A stretch of 64,000 bases of DNA, taken from assembly GCF_900095865.1 (NCBI RefSeq), contig NZ_FMIZ01000005.1:310001-374000 (forward strand). The letters are read 5' to 3'. This document shows positions 1-10,300 of the stretch, piece by piece (the first letter of the stretch is position 1; every line of letters begins with the position of its first letter). Origin of the DNA: Massilioclostridium coli. GTDB taxonomy: Bacteria; Bacillota; Clostridia; Oscillospirales; Ruminococcaceae. The notes below the pieces were generated by a model. It saw nothing but the letters and a program-made list of their open reading frames with translations. It was not told the origin of the DNA and made no database searches. A program made the translations under genes and the position numbers.

Positions 1-3000
1 ATTAGGGTTCCGTGTAGGAGCAACCGACAATAATTATCATTATACAACAGTAGACCCGGAAAACCTTGTTTATACAACAGAAGGGGATATTGGAACAATT
101 GAACAAGATGGTGTTTTAACAGCGGCATCCGGTACCCATGAAGGTAAAGTAATTGTAAGTACAAAAGATGGTTCCGCAAAAGGAGAAATCGAGGTTAGCA
201 CAGTAGATAGCATTACAAAATTAACTGCTGACCGTTCCATTTTATCCGTTGCCCCTTCTGGAACAACACAGCTTTCTTTCACAGCGGAATACAATGGTAT
301 TCCTGTGGAACTGACCAGTGAGGCGTTGAGCTTTGAATTATCCGATCCTTCCTTAGGTTCTATCCAACCAGATGGTACTTTTACTGCTGCTGATACCCAG
401 GGAACAGGGGAACTGCGTGTTTCTTATAAAGACTATTCTTTGGTCATTCCTGTAGAGATCGGTAAATTACCAGTATTACTAAATGATTTTGAACAGCCAT
501 TAGAAGAAACAGGCTGGATGTGGAGATATACGAACCCACAAAATGGCGGTAGTGGGAAAATGTCCATCAACTATGATGAACGCTTTGTTCGTACTGGGGA
601 TGGCTCTCTGAGAATTGACTATGACTTTGCAACAAAACCTGTAACAGGGACTATTGCCATTGAGGCTGGTCCAAAAGATACCTTTTATTTGGAAGGCCAA
701 CCAAAAGCAATTGGATGTTGGGTATATGGCGATGGCAATGGCGCATGGCTGCGTATCCAGTTGGCACCTGCTGCCTATGTAGGCGATACCTATGTAGACT
801 GGGTTGGCTGGAAGTACATTGAAACAGAGATTCCATCTACTGCTTCTTTCCCTTATCAATTAGTTTATGGCGTACGTTTACTGTGTACTCCAACTACACC
901 AGTTCAAAATAAAAAAGGCACTATTTATGTAGATGGCTTACGTGCTGTTTACGATTTTAAAAATGACGATACCAAAGCGCCAGAGCTAGTTCCTGATACA
1001 GAAGTGACACCAGCTGATGGCGCTACAAACGTAGGGCATCAACCAGATATTTCTATGACAGTATATGATCCAGCTGCGGAAGGGGAACCATATACTGGCA
1101 TTAATACAGAACGTACAAAACTTTGGATTAATGGCAAGGTAATGGACAATGTGTTACATGAAGTCCAGCCAGATGGTTCTGTAAAAATAAATTATATTCC
1201 ATCCGCCTTGACATCGCTTCGTTCTGGACTAAATAAAATCAAATACCGTGTAGAAGACAATGCAGGAAATAAATTTTTTAAGGAATGGTCTTTTACCGTA
1301 GAAGGATATAATGTAAACCTGGAGGAAATCAAGCCGGAAGGAGAAAAAGCCTCTGCGGGAAGTACGTTTGATTATATTATCAACGCAAACGATTATAAAA
1401 ACTTTGAACAGTTTGACCTTGACTTAAGCTATAATCCTGAATATGTAACCCTGGTTTCTGCTACTCCAGATAGCCGTGTGACAGTACAGAACCAGGAGAT
1501 TGATGAAGAAACCGGCTCTATCAAATATACCTTAACCGGAATGAAGGATTTAGCAAAAGATGAAAATAATCCTTTGGTAAAGCTTCGTTTCCAGGTACAA
1601 CAAAATGCTGGCGGTTTAACTGGAATAACAGTAAACAAAGCTGTAGTACGTGAAACTGGAGAAGTAGAAGGGACAGACTTAGTTTTGGAAGGGTATGACA
1701 AAGAAATTGCGTTTAAATATACCCTTAGCTGGAACGGTTCCACAGTAGGTGGACAAACTACACTGACAGTAAAAGACAGCGAAGGTAATCCAGTACCGAA
1801 TATTGGATTCCAGGTAACCAAAGATGGGCAGGAAGTTGCTTTGGAAGGCGTTACAAACGAAAACGGTCAGTTGGAAACCAGTTTATTTGGCAGTTATCCA
1901 GCAGGGAGCAATTTTGAAGTTTGGGTAAAAGACCAAGATGGCGCTTTGAGTAACCGTGTTGAAATCCCGGTATTTGAAAGCTTGGGCAGCCCAGATCCTT
2001 CTAAAATTGTGGTAACAACAGGGGAAGACCCATCTACAAGTGTTGGAATCAGCTGGGAAACCAGTTTGGATATTCTCCAAGGCAATATTGTAATTGGCAA
2101 ACAAAGTGATTTATCCGATGGCAGAACAATCGCAGCAACCAATAAAACAATCTTAACGACTTTAAATTCTTACGACCGTAACTATCAGGCATGGGATGTG
2201 TCTGTAAACGATTTGGAACCCGATACCACTTATTACTATAAAGTAGGACAAGGGGAACATTACAGCGAAGTGAAAAGTTTCACCACAACTCCAGCGGCAG
2301 GAAACGATGTAACAATTGGGTTCTATGGAGATATCCAAGGTGCATATAACCGTTTCCCAGATGCAATTGAATCTCTAAAGAGCCTCTATCCAGATATTGA
2401 TATGAGCTTGATTGCTGGGGATGTATCTGATAATGGACACATTTATACAGATTGGTCCTCGATTGACAGTAACTTTGGAAGTTATCTTTCCAGTGGCATT
2501 TGGGCGGCAACAATCGGAAATCACGATTCTTACTTTGACGCTCAAACCTTTACCTCATTCTTTAATGGGCCATCTAACGGAACCTACTCCACCCCTAGAA
2601 ACTACTGGTTTACAGTGGGCGATATGGTAATCTACAATTTGGACACCGAAGCGGTATATAGTTATGACCCTGACTTTTCCGGTCAAATTGCTAAAATGAA
2701 AGAAGTATTCAACAATTCCGATAAAACATACAAAGTTGTATTGATGCACCGTTCTTCCTATCCGTTAAATTACGATGAAGCGGATGTACGTGAACTCCAT
2801 ACTACATTTGATGAATTAGGGGTTGACCTGGTTCTTTCCGGACACGATCATATTTATAGCAGAACAGAAATGTACAATGGAGAGAAAGTAACGGATGGTC
2901 AGCAAGGCACAATGTATATTGTAGGTGGCTGCTCCTCTGGTTCTAAATTCTATGATGCAGATAGCAATGGAAGGCCTTGGCAAGATGTTGTATATGATGA

Positions 3001-3928
3001 GAACAACCCTGTATTTTCTGTGTTAAAACAGCGGGACGGAAAACTTTATTTTGAAGCATATGCTATGGAAAACGGCGAAACCAAAATGATTGACAGTGTT
3101 GAAATTCAAAGCCATAGTTTAAAACAGGTAGATAAAACAACTTTAAATTCTGTAATTGACTATGCAGAAGACGCAGCCGATAGCCCTGAATTTGATAATG
3201 TAATTGCAGATGTTCAAAAAAGCTTTACCTTAGCTTTGGAAAACGCAAAAGCAGTGGCAGCAGATGATACTGCGGTACAAACAGAAGTGGATGCAGCATG
3301 GCAGGCATTGTTGACCGAAATCCATAAACTAGGCTTTGTCAAGGGGGATATTACTTCTTTAGAAACTTTGGTAAAACTGGCAGAAACTTATGATATGAAT
3401 GATTTTGTAGAAGCTGGCCAAAAAGAATTCCAAGACGCATTGAATGCAGCACAGGCGATTATTGCGGACAAAGACAATGCAATGGCTGGTGAAATTGAAA
3501 CAGCAGAAACCAATCTATTGAATGCAATGTTGAACCTGAGATACAAAGCGGATAAATCCATCTTGGAAAAAGTAATTTCGGAAGCGAATGAAGTTGATGC
3601 TAGCACATACACAGCGGAAAGTTATGCAGTATTGACAGCAGCAGTAGCGGAAGCAAATGCAGTCATGAAAAATGAAAATGCAACCCAGAAAGAAGTAGAT
3701 ACGGCAGTGCAATCGGTACAAACAGCATTGGATGGTCTGGTAGCAGTAGATGGAACAGCTTCAGAAGAAACAATATCATCCACTGATGACGTAGCAATTC
3801 AAACCGGACAGAAATCTACAACAACAAAATCAAAAGCAGCAAAAACAGGGGATGTTACCCCAATTGCAGGAGCCGCAGCATTGGTAGTAGCGGGCGTAGC
3901 AGTACTGTTATTGCAAAAAAAGAAATAA
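1..3928 (+). CDS. Surface-anchored metallophosphoesterase with cohesin-like and FIVAR domains (5' end outside window)
   Basis: The frame is open from base 2, so the N-terminus lies upstream. Domains in order by position: two Ig-like (Big_2-type) stretches to about 465, a carbohydrate-binding-like beta-sandwich (470-950), an Ig-like domain (970-1310), a cohesin-like domain (1320-1690), another Ig-like domain (1715-1975), a purple-acid-phosphatase-type FN3 domain (1990-2290), then a calcineurin-like phosphoesterase (2305-2950). The metal-ligand motifs are intact: GDIQ near 2327, GDVSDNG near 2417, GNHD at 2516-2527, LMHR near 2743 and GHDH at 2839-2850. Three FIVAR-like repeats (3124-3760), a Thr/Ser/Lys linker and an AAKTGD tail with a hydrophobic helix and QKKK end follow. 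It probably cleaves phosphoesters outside the cell while held at the surface. Related proteins often carry an N-terminal phosphodiester glycosidase domain; that is a guess here. The substrate is unknown. Confidence 0.88.
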   Translation, partial: LGFRVGATDNNYHYTTVDPENLVYTTEGDIGTIEQDGVLTAASGTHEGKVIVSTKDGSAKGEIEVSTVDSITKLTADRSILSVAPSGTTQLSFTAEYNGIPVELTSEALSFELSDPSLGSIQPDGTFTAADTQGTGELRVSYKDYSLVIPVEIGKLPVLLNDFEQPLEETGWMWRYTNPQNGGSGKMSINYDERFVRTGDGSLRIDYDFATKPVTGTIAIEAGPKDTFYLEGQPKAIGCWVYGDGNGAWLRIQLAPAAYVGDTYVDWVGWKYIETEIPSTASFPYQLVYGVRLLCTPTTPVQNKKGTIYVDGLRAVYDFKNDDTKAPELVPDTEVTPADGATNVGHQPDISMTVYDPAAEGEPYTGINTERTKLWINGKVMDNVLHEVQPDGSVKINYIPSALTSLRSGLNKIKYRVEDNAGNKFFKEWSFTVEGYNVNLEEIKPEGEKASAGSTFDYIINANDYKNFEQFDLDLSYNPEYVTLVSATPDSRVTVQNQEIDEETGSIKYTLTGMKDLAKDENNPLVKLRFQVQQNAGGLTGITVNKAVVRETGEVEGTDLVLEGYDKEIAFKYTLSWNGSTVGGQTTLTVKDSEGNPVPNIGFQVTKDGQEVALEGVTNENGQLETSLFGSYPAGSNFEVWVKDQDGALSNRVEIPVFESLGSPDPSKIVVTTGEDPSTSVGISWETSLDILQGNIVIGKQSDLSDGRTIAATNKTILTTLNSYDRNYQAWDVSVNDLEPDTTYYYKVGQGEHYSEVKSFTTTPAAGNDVTIGFYGDIQGAYNRFPDAIESLKSLYPDIDMSLIAGDVSDNGHIYTDWSSIDSNFGSYLSSGIWAATIGNHDSYFDAQTFTSFFNGPSNGTYSTPRNYWFTVGDMVIYNLDTEAVYSYDPDFSGQIAKMKEVFNNSDKTYKVVLMHRSSYPLNYDEADVRELHTTFDELGVDLVLSGHDHIYSRTEMYNGEKVTDGQQGTMYIVGGCSSGSKFYDADSNGRPWQDVVYDENNPVFSVLKQRDGKLYFEAYAMENGETKMIDSVEIQSHSLKQVDKTTLNSVIDYAEDAADSPEFDNVIADVQKSFTLALENAKAVAADDTAVQTEVDAAWQALLTEIHKLGFVKGDITSLETLVKLAETYDMNDFVEAGQKEFQDALNAAQAIIADKDNAMAGEIETAETNLLNAMLNLRYKADKSILEKVISEANEVDASTYTAESYAVLTAAVAEANAVMKNENATQKEVDTAVQSVQTALDGLVAVDGTASEETISSTDDVAIQTGQKSTTTKSKAAKTGDVTPIAGAAALVVAGVAVLLLQKKK
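3124..3928 (+). repeat. FIVAR x3 plus anchor cassette, copy 1
   Basis: This is the C-terminal cassette of the phosphoesterase: three helical FIVAR-like repeats, linker, AAKTGD, hydrophobic segment and basic tail. It shares long identical blocks with copies at 11503-12301 and 44059-44865, for example EIHKLGFVKGDI, ADKDNAM and LLNAML. The DNA is also close to copy 2, for example around 3316-3365 against 11690-11740. Confidence 0.85.
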
Positions 3929-3966
3929 TATAAGATAAATACCATAAAAGTTTTTCTCTAATAAAA

Positions 3967-4005
3967 AATAAAACCGGGGAGCCAATTTGGTTTCCCGGTT
4001 TTATT
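3967..4005. terminator. Bidirectional intrinsic terminator
   Basis: A 12-bp stem (AATAAAACCGGG at 3967-3978 and CCCGGTTTTATT at 3994-4005) with A and T runs on its two sides lies between convergent genes ending at 3928 (+) and 4055 (-). It can serve both. Confidence 0.85.
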
Positions 4006-4054
4006 ATCCTATATTTTTGAATTTTAGAGAAAGGTAAGATTAACCCATAAGGAA

Positions 4055-5620
4055 TTAGTGTTTCGTTGAGGAAACAGCACTTTTTTTGGAACGGAAACAG
4101 TCTTTTAACCATAAAAGGTCTTTTTTCTTAACACAACCCAATGCGAACAATAGAACAATATAAATTACAATTGTAATACAACATCCTGCGCCAATCATTA
4201 ACCAACCTTGGAATCCGTAGCCGGAAAGTAACTGGCAACCCAGACGTACCAACAATCCAGTAGCAGCGGCAGCAATAGCAGGCTTTACCATCCAATTTTT
4301 ATAATCTGGCTTTACTCCTGTTACTTTTAATAACCTTCTCAAATTTAATATAGAAGTAAATAGATTACTTCCGATCATAATCCATAGGAATGCTTGAATC
4401 CCTCCCAATGGAACAAACAGCCAAATAAGCCCAATTCTCAGAACGGCGTCAATAATATTGTACTGCATTGGCTTCATCTGTTCTCCAATCGCATTTAAGA
4501 TGCCCACAGTTACCATTTCCAAATACATCAATGGACAGATAAAACAAAGCATTTGCAGCATTTGCCCTACTTGCTGTTCTCCATAAAGGAGAACTCCAAT
4601 TTCATTGGGGAAAATCATAAATAATGCCACAATGACAACACTCATTAACAAAGTTAATTGTAGCACTTTACGCACAGCACGGCTGACGGTTTGGCATTTT
4701 CCTCCCGCATTAGCTCCAGCTACTTCAGGAATCAGTGTGGTAACTAAAGCAGATAATAATGAGGTTGGAAAGGCAAGTAACGGTAATACCATCCCTTTTA
4801 AAATTCCATATAATCCAATTGCCTGACTGCTATCTCCACCAGAAAATACTTTTAATCCTGCGATAATCATCAAGTTTTCAGCCAAACGTAGTAAAGAATG
4901 AAAAGTAGAACTAAACTGGATGGGTAAAGAAATTTGCAGGATTGTTTTCATGGCAACACGACGTTTATAAACCTGCTTTTTCTCTTTGGTTTTACCTGCA
5001 AAATACATACATACGGCATATACACAAGAAGAAATTTCACCAACAGTCATCCCTAAGACAGCCGCTGCACAGGCATATTCATCTCCATAAGGGAGCCATA
5101 ATTGGATGACTACCATTATAAATGCCATTTTTACAATTTGTTCGATAACCTGTGCAGAGGAAGGCATAAAAGACTTCCGCAATGCGTAATAATATCCTTT
5201 GATACAGGCTGCAACTGCCATAAATGGAATACTTGGCGCAAGATATTTGAGGGAAAGTACAGTACGAGGGTCTTTTAATATGTAATTGCCTAAGGGTTCG
5301 GCACACCAGAATAACAGAAAGGCAACGCCTAAGCTAACCAGTAAAGAATAAGTAACCGACATACGAAGCACAGTTTTTTTGCTTCCATAGCGGTTGACCT
5401 CCAATTGTTCCGCGACCATGCGGGAAACAGCGATACTGATTCCGGAGGTAGCGAAGGTAACCACTAGCATATATAGAGAAAGGACCAGTTGGTAAAGCCC
5501 CATTCCTTCGGCTCCTAATTGATTGGAAATATAAATGCGGAAGACAAACCCTAAAATTCGTGTTAAAATAGAGGCGGCTAATACAATGATTGCCCCTTGT
5601 ACAACAGTTTTTTTACTCAT
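4055..5620 (-). CDS. SpoVB/MurJ-family polysaccharide flippase (oligosaccharide transporter)
   Basis: The protein has 521 residues with 12-14 predicted membrane helices and belongs to the MVF/MOP superfamily, which flips lipid-linked glycans across the membrane. The N-terminus (GAIIVLAASILTRILGFVFR, then QLGAEGMGLYQL) matches the SpoVB group of Clostridia and Bacilli, where members are needed for spore cortex or export other polysaccharides. The ATG at 5620 is used; the upstream ribosome binding site is weak (AGCGGTG). The gene is transcribed alone: a terminator lies upstream at 5692-5732 and another downstream at 3967-4005. Several SpoVB paralogues usually coexist in these genomes, so a role in sporulation rather than general wall glycan transport is an inference. 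Confidence 0.85.
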   Translation of the reverse strand: MSKKTVVQGAIIVLAASILTRILGFVFRIYISNQLGAEGMGLYQLVLSLYMLVVTFATSGISIAVSRMVAEQLEVNRYGSKKTVLRMSVTYSLLVSLGVAFLLFWCAEPLGNYILKDPRTVLSLKYLAPSIPFMAVAACIKGYYYALRKSFMPSSAQVIEQIVKMAFIMVVIQLWLPYGDEYACAAAVLGMTVGEISSCVYAVCMYFAGKTKEKKQVYKRRVAMKTILQISLPIQFSSTFHSLLRLAENLMIIAGLKVFSGGDSSQAIGLYGILKGMVLPLLAFPTSLLSALVTTLIPEVAGANAGGKCQTVSRAVRKVLQLTLLMSVVIVALFMIFPNEIGVLLYGEQQVGQMLQMLCFICPLMYLEMVTVGILNAIGEQMKPMQYNIIDAVLRIGLIWLFVPLGGIQAFLWIMIGSNLFTSILNLRRLLKVTGVKPDYKNWMVKPAIAAAATGLLVRLGCQLLSGYGFQGWLMIGAGCCITIVIYIVLLFALGCVKKKDLLWLKDCFRSKKSAVSSTKH

Positions 5621-5691
5621 CTAGCACCGCTTCCCATTCTAAATTGAATCATTTTTACAATAAATACTCAGTGAATTATATGGGAAACCAT

Positions 5692-5732
5692 AAAAAAACA
5701 TACCATAAGTTTTGTATTATGGTATGTTTTTT
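5692..5732 (-). terminator. Intrinsic terminator after the MATE gene
   Basis: A 16-bp near-perfect stem (AAAAAACATACCATAA paired with its complement at 5717-5732) lies just past the minus-strand stop at 5778, with a T run in the minus-strand direction. Confidence 0.85.
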
Positions 5733-5777
5733 ATTATAGTAGCAATATTTTTATTTCAAAATGAAAATGGGATACTG

Positions 5778-7139
5778 CTATTGCGGAATTTCTTCTTTTG
5801 GGTAAAGCAGCTTTTTATAAGTGATGGCAAATAAAACCAGTGTGGTACATGCAGCAATAATATCCGCAATGGGTTCTGCAAAAATGATTCCGTTTACTCC
5901 AAAGAATACTGGTAGAATGAATGCAAATGGAACTAACAAAATTACTTTTCTAAGCAATGCGATAAATACAGAAGTTTTAGCTTGTCCTAGGGCCAAAAAA
6001 ACCCCCTGACATCCTTGCTGTGCCCCGAAAATCCAGACGCCTGCTAGATAGATTGGCATCAATTTTTGGGTTAAATGTAATAGCTCTGGTTCTTGCGTAA
6101 ACATTTGAGCAAAAAGCTGTGGAAAAAGAATTGCTATGGTACAGGTAACAGTGGCAAAACAAAATGTACTAATTACCATCAACTTAGAGGCCTTTCGTAC
6201 ACGTTTGTATTGTTTTGCACCATAGTTATAACTGATAACTGGTTGAGCTCCCTGAGTAATCCCATTGAGTGGAATTACAATCAACTGCATAATACTGAGC
6301 ATAATTGTCATAGAACCAACATAAAGGTCGTTCCCATAATGTTGAAGACCTGCATTAAACACTAAACTGATCAAACTTTCGGTGCTTTGCATGATAAACG
6401 GGGATATTCCTAATCCAGCGATTGCTTTTAGTATGGTTTTATCTGGTTTCATCAAACAAAACCGGATTTTTAACTGGCTTTTCGAACTGGTTAAAAAAGC
6501 AATTACCCAAATTGCACTAAGAGCTTGGGAAATGATAGTTGCCAAAGCTGCACCCTGTACTCCCATTTGGAATATAAATATAAAAATTGGATCTAAAACA
6601 ATATTCGTAACTGCACCAATCAATACCGATAACATTGCAGTTTTCGCAAAGCCTTGGGCACTGATAAAGGAATTTAGTCCTAATGCCATTTGGACAAAGA
6701 CGGTTCCTAATACATATATAGTAATATATTGGTTCGCATAAGGGTAACTGGCATTACTGGCTCCAAACAGATATAGCAAAGGCTGTTTGAACATGAGAAA
6801 TATTACTGTTAATACTATCGAAAAAAATAACAGAATAGTAAACCCATTGGAGAGGATTTTTTCTGCCGCTTTATGGTTTTGTTGTCCTAATTTAATCGAA
6901 GCTAATGGGGCTCCACCCATTCCAACAAAGTAGCTAAATGCAGCAATTAGTAGAACAATAGGGAAAGTAACACCTACCCCTGTTAAAGCGATATCCCCTA
7001 TTTCTGGGATATGTCCAATATAAATGCGGTCTACAATATTATATAGTACATTGATTAGCTGTGCGATAACAGCGGGAATTGCTAGGGATACCATTAATTT
7101 TCCAACTGGAGCTTTTCCCAACCGTTCTTCTTTTTGCAA
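5778..7139 (-). CDS. MATE family efflux transporter
   Basis: The protein has 453 residues and about 12 membrane helices arranged as two halves, the normal size and shape of MATE cation or drug antiporters. The N-terminal pattern (GKAPVGKLMVSLAIPAVIAQ, then YNIVDRIYIG) is typical of the NorM/DinF-like MATE branch in Clostridia. It should export organic cations or other small molecules using Na+ or H+. The start is well supported by GAGGAGG 7-8 bases upstream of the ATG. A sigma-A promoter at 7185-7213, with a palindrome over its -10 element, suggests control by a local repressor. No regulator gene is adjacent. The substrate cannot be read from sequence. Confidence 0.9.
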   Translation of the reverse strand: MQKEERLGKAPVGKLMVSLAIPAVIAQLINVLYNIVDRIYIGHIPEIGDIALTGVGVTFPIVLLIAAFSYFVGMGGAPLASIKLGQQNHKAAEKILSNGFTILLFFSIVLTVIFLMFKQPLLYLFGASNASYPYANQYITIYVLGTVFVQMALGLNSFISAQGFAKTAMLSVLIGAVTNIVLDPIFIFIFQMGVQGAALATIISQALSAIWVIAFLTSSKSQLKIRFCLMKPDKTILKAIAGLGISPFIMQSTESLISLVFNAGLQHYGNDLYVGSMTIMLSIMQLIVIPLNGITQGAQPVISYNYGAKQYKRVRKASKLMVISTFCFATVTCTIAILFPQLFAQMFTQEPELLHLTQKLMPIYLAGVWIFGAQQGCQGVFLALGQAKTSVFIALLRKVILLVPFAFILPVFFGVNGIIFAEPIADIIAACTTLVLFAITYKKLLYPKEEIPQ

Positions 7140-7184
7140 AATAATATCCTCCTCATTATTTTTCTATCTTTTATGTACTTCATT

Positions 7185-7213
7185 AGTATACTAAATAACA
7201 TAGTACACGTCAA
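7185..7213 (-). promoter_or_regulatory. MATE promoter with overlapping palindrome
   Basis: On the minus strand TTGACG (7213-7208), a 17-base spacer and TATACT (7190-7185). The -10 element sits inside a perfect 12-bp palindrome, TTAGTATACTAA, at 7183-7194, a plausible operator. Confidence 0.75.
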
Positions 7214-7265
7214 ACCAAAGAAAAATTGTATAAAGTTTTGCCTTGTTTTTTAGTGGATTTAAGAA

Positions 7266-7294
7266 TTGACATCTTCCTGGAAAATTGTTACACT
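7266..7294 (+). promoter_or_regulatory. Promoter of the tri-esterase gene
   Basis: TTGACA at 7266-7271, 17-base spacer, TACACT at 7289-7294. This leaves a leader of about 85 nt before the ATG at 7388, which is preceded by GAGGTGAAG. Confidence 0.7.
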
Positions 7295-7387
7295 TAAAAT
7301 TGTTTAATCCATACAAATATTTTTTTCATTAAAAAATATTTATATGACAAACAATGGTGTAAAGAAAAAATGAGGTGAAGAGAAAAA

Positions 7388-10300
7388 ATGAAAAAAAGAG
7401 GCATTAGTTTGCTGTTGGCAATTGCCATGGTACTAACTGTGATATGTAGTACTTTTGTGCAAAGTTTTGCAAATAATGTTGCAACAGCTGACGGCACATT
7501 AAAAATCGAAGATGGCAAATTGGTAGTTTCCAATATTCAACAGGAAACTTTTTACCATACCGATCAGGTGTTTAGTGGCGACTATACTGTAGAAATGCGC
7601 GCTAGAGTAAACAACCAAGCGGTTGGACTGTTGCTTGGGCAAGGTGGTAACAATGCGGCAATGTGGAGTTTGGCTACAGTAAATCCACTTGGCGTATGGG
7701 TCCATCCAATGAACAACTGGGCTGGCGTTGTAAAAGTGCCATTTGACCAGGTTCAAAACGGAAGATGGGTTACATTAAAAGTGGCAATCCAAGGCACAAC
7801 TGCGACCACCTATTTAAATGACCAACAAGTACATCAATACACTGTACCAGAAGGTTCTACAGATGGTCCTATTGGTCTGCGTTTTTCCACTACAGAATCT
7901 GCTGACCTTGATTATTTAAAGGTATATCAAGATGGAAAAACGATTTGGGAAGATGGTTTTAATAAAATTGACTCAAATAAATGGGACTTCCCTGCTCCAC
8001 AATCCGGCACAACTGGAGATGGACGAGTATGGATTGATAATGGGCAGCTGGTTGTTCCAGGTGGCGGAGATGTTACTTATACATCCAAACAGAACTTCAG
8101 CGGGGATTATACCATTGAAATGAAAGCGACTGTGCATAACCAGGCTGCTGGTTTGTGTTTTGGGTCTGGAAGCCCAAATCCATCACTTTGGATTTTAGCT
8201 TTGGTGGACCCATATGGTTTGTGGGCACATCAACCTGGAAACTGGACAGTAATTGATAAGGTTGCGTCTGACCAGGTGAAAACAGATACTCCTGTTACTA
8301 TGAAAATTGATATCAAAGGCACTACGGTTACTACTTATCTGAACGACCAAAAAGTACATGAGTGCCAGATGGACCAAGCTACAACTTCCGGCCCATTAAA
8401 ACTGCGTTTTGCCGCAACAGAATCCGCTGATATCGATTACGTTCGTGTAACCCAGAACGGACAGATTACATGGCAAGATGAATTTGAATTTATTGATACA
8501 ACAAAATGGGACTTTGTCCCTCCAGCAGACGATGTTGTCAGCGATGTTCCAGAATCCTATATGGAACCAATATGGGAGGGTACTACTGCTTATGAAGAAA
8601 GCGTTTGGCCCATTGCGGAACAGGATGGAACAGTAAAAGATATTCCATTATTGTATCATGCAGATAAAATTTTAACTGTCCAGAATTTAGCTCGGACAGT
8701 CACCTACCAAGAAGGAAAAGACTATACTCTTGTGGATGGGAAACTGCATATTCCAGAAGGTTCTAGTATTCCAGTTACTTCCTATGATACTTATCATCCT
8801 TCCACTGGTGCATTTCCAGATGGGAATGGTGGATATGTTTATTGGGAGGAAGGCACAGGGATTGTAACAAGGCAGATTTATGTTACGTATCAACATTCTG
8901 ATACATGGCAAGGGGACAAACCTGCTGATAAATCGAACTTGCTTCCAAAAACCATTCAACGTTTGGAAAATAGGGAAGACTTAAACATTGTATTCTATGG
9001 GGATAGTATTACCGAAGGATATAATACCTCCAGTTTTGTCAATACAGCCCCATATATGCCAAAATGGTCTACTTTAGTGACCGAATCTTTGAAAAAGGCT
9101 TATCCATTATCTAATATTACAGAAGTGAACACCGGTTTATCTGGTCAGGAAACCCCTTGGGGTGTTCAGAATATTACCGAACGTGTTACCAATTATGACC
9201 CTGACTTGGTAGTTCTTGCATTCGGTATGAATGATGCTGGACAACATCGTTCTCCACAAGAATATGTGGCAAACCTTCAGGCAATGATTGACGCAATCCA
9301 CGCAAAAAATCCAGATTGTGAAATTGTTCTTGTTTCCACTACATTGCCAAATCCAAATGCACCAGGATTCCAAGGTGAGCACGAAGCATATGAACAGCCA
9401 ATGTTGGCTATGGAACAAGAAGGTGTTGTTGTCGCAAATATGACAGCAATGCACAAAGCGTTAATTGAGAAAAAATCTTTTGAAAATATGACTGGGAATA
9501 ACGTAAACCATCCAAATGATTATTTGGCACGTGTTTACGCACAGGTGATTTATCAAACCGCGTTTGGGGAACATCACGATGATATTGGTGATTTAAATGA
9601 TGTATCCTATGTAGAGGGCAGTAATGACCCTTATCAAACATTGGATATTGAATTGCCAGAAAATATGTCTGGCCCAGTGCCAGTATTGGTATTTATCCAT
9701 GGTGGAGCATGGGTAATTGGTGATAAAACAGATGAAGAACTTGGTGGTATACTAGATGCCGCTTTGGCAGAAGGATACGCTACAGTACGTGTGAACTACC
9801 GTTTAGCACAAAATGCACAATGGCCAGCACAGATCTATGACTGTAAAGCCGCTATCCGTTTTATCCGTGCAAATGCGGAAACCTACAATTTAAATCCAGA
9901 TCAGATTGCTGTTATGGGATGTTCTGCTGGCGGACATTTGGTTCAAATGATGGGTGTTACCAATGGAAATCCAGAATTTGAAGATCTCTCCATGGGTAAC
10001 GCGGATGTTTCTAGTGATGTTCAGGCAGTTGTTTCCATGTATGGTATTTCTGATGTAAGTACATGGCATCAGTCTGAAGAACAATTAGGAAATATTATTG
10101 GTAATGGAAAAGACCCAATTTCTATGTTAATTGGAGATAACTATACAACAGAGCAGGCTTTGGCAGTTAGTCCAATTACTTATGTATCTTCCAATACAGC
10201 TCCTATGTTTATTGGGCATGGTAAAAATGATACGTTAGTAGATGTAGAACAATCCTTTAATTTAGCAGAGAAAGTAAAAGAAAACATTGACCCAAAATTG

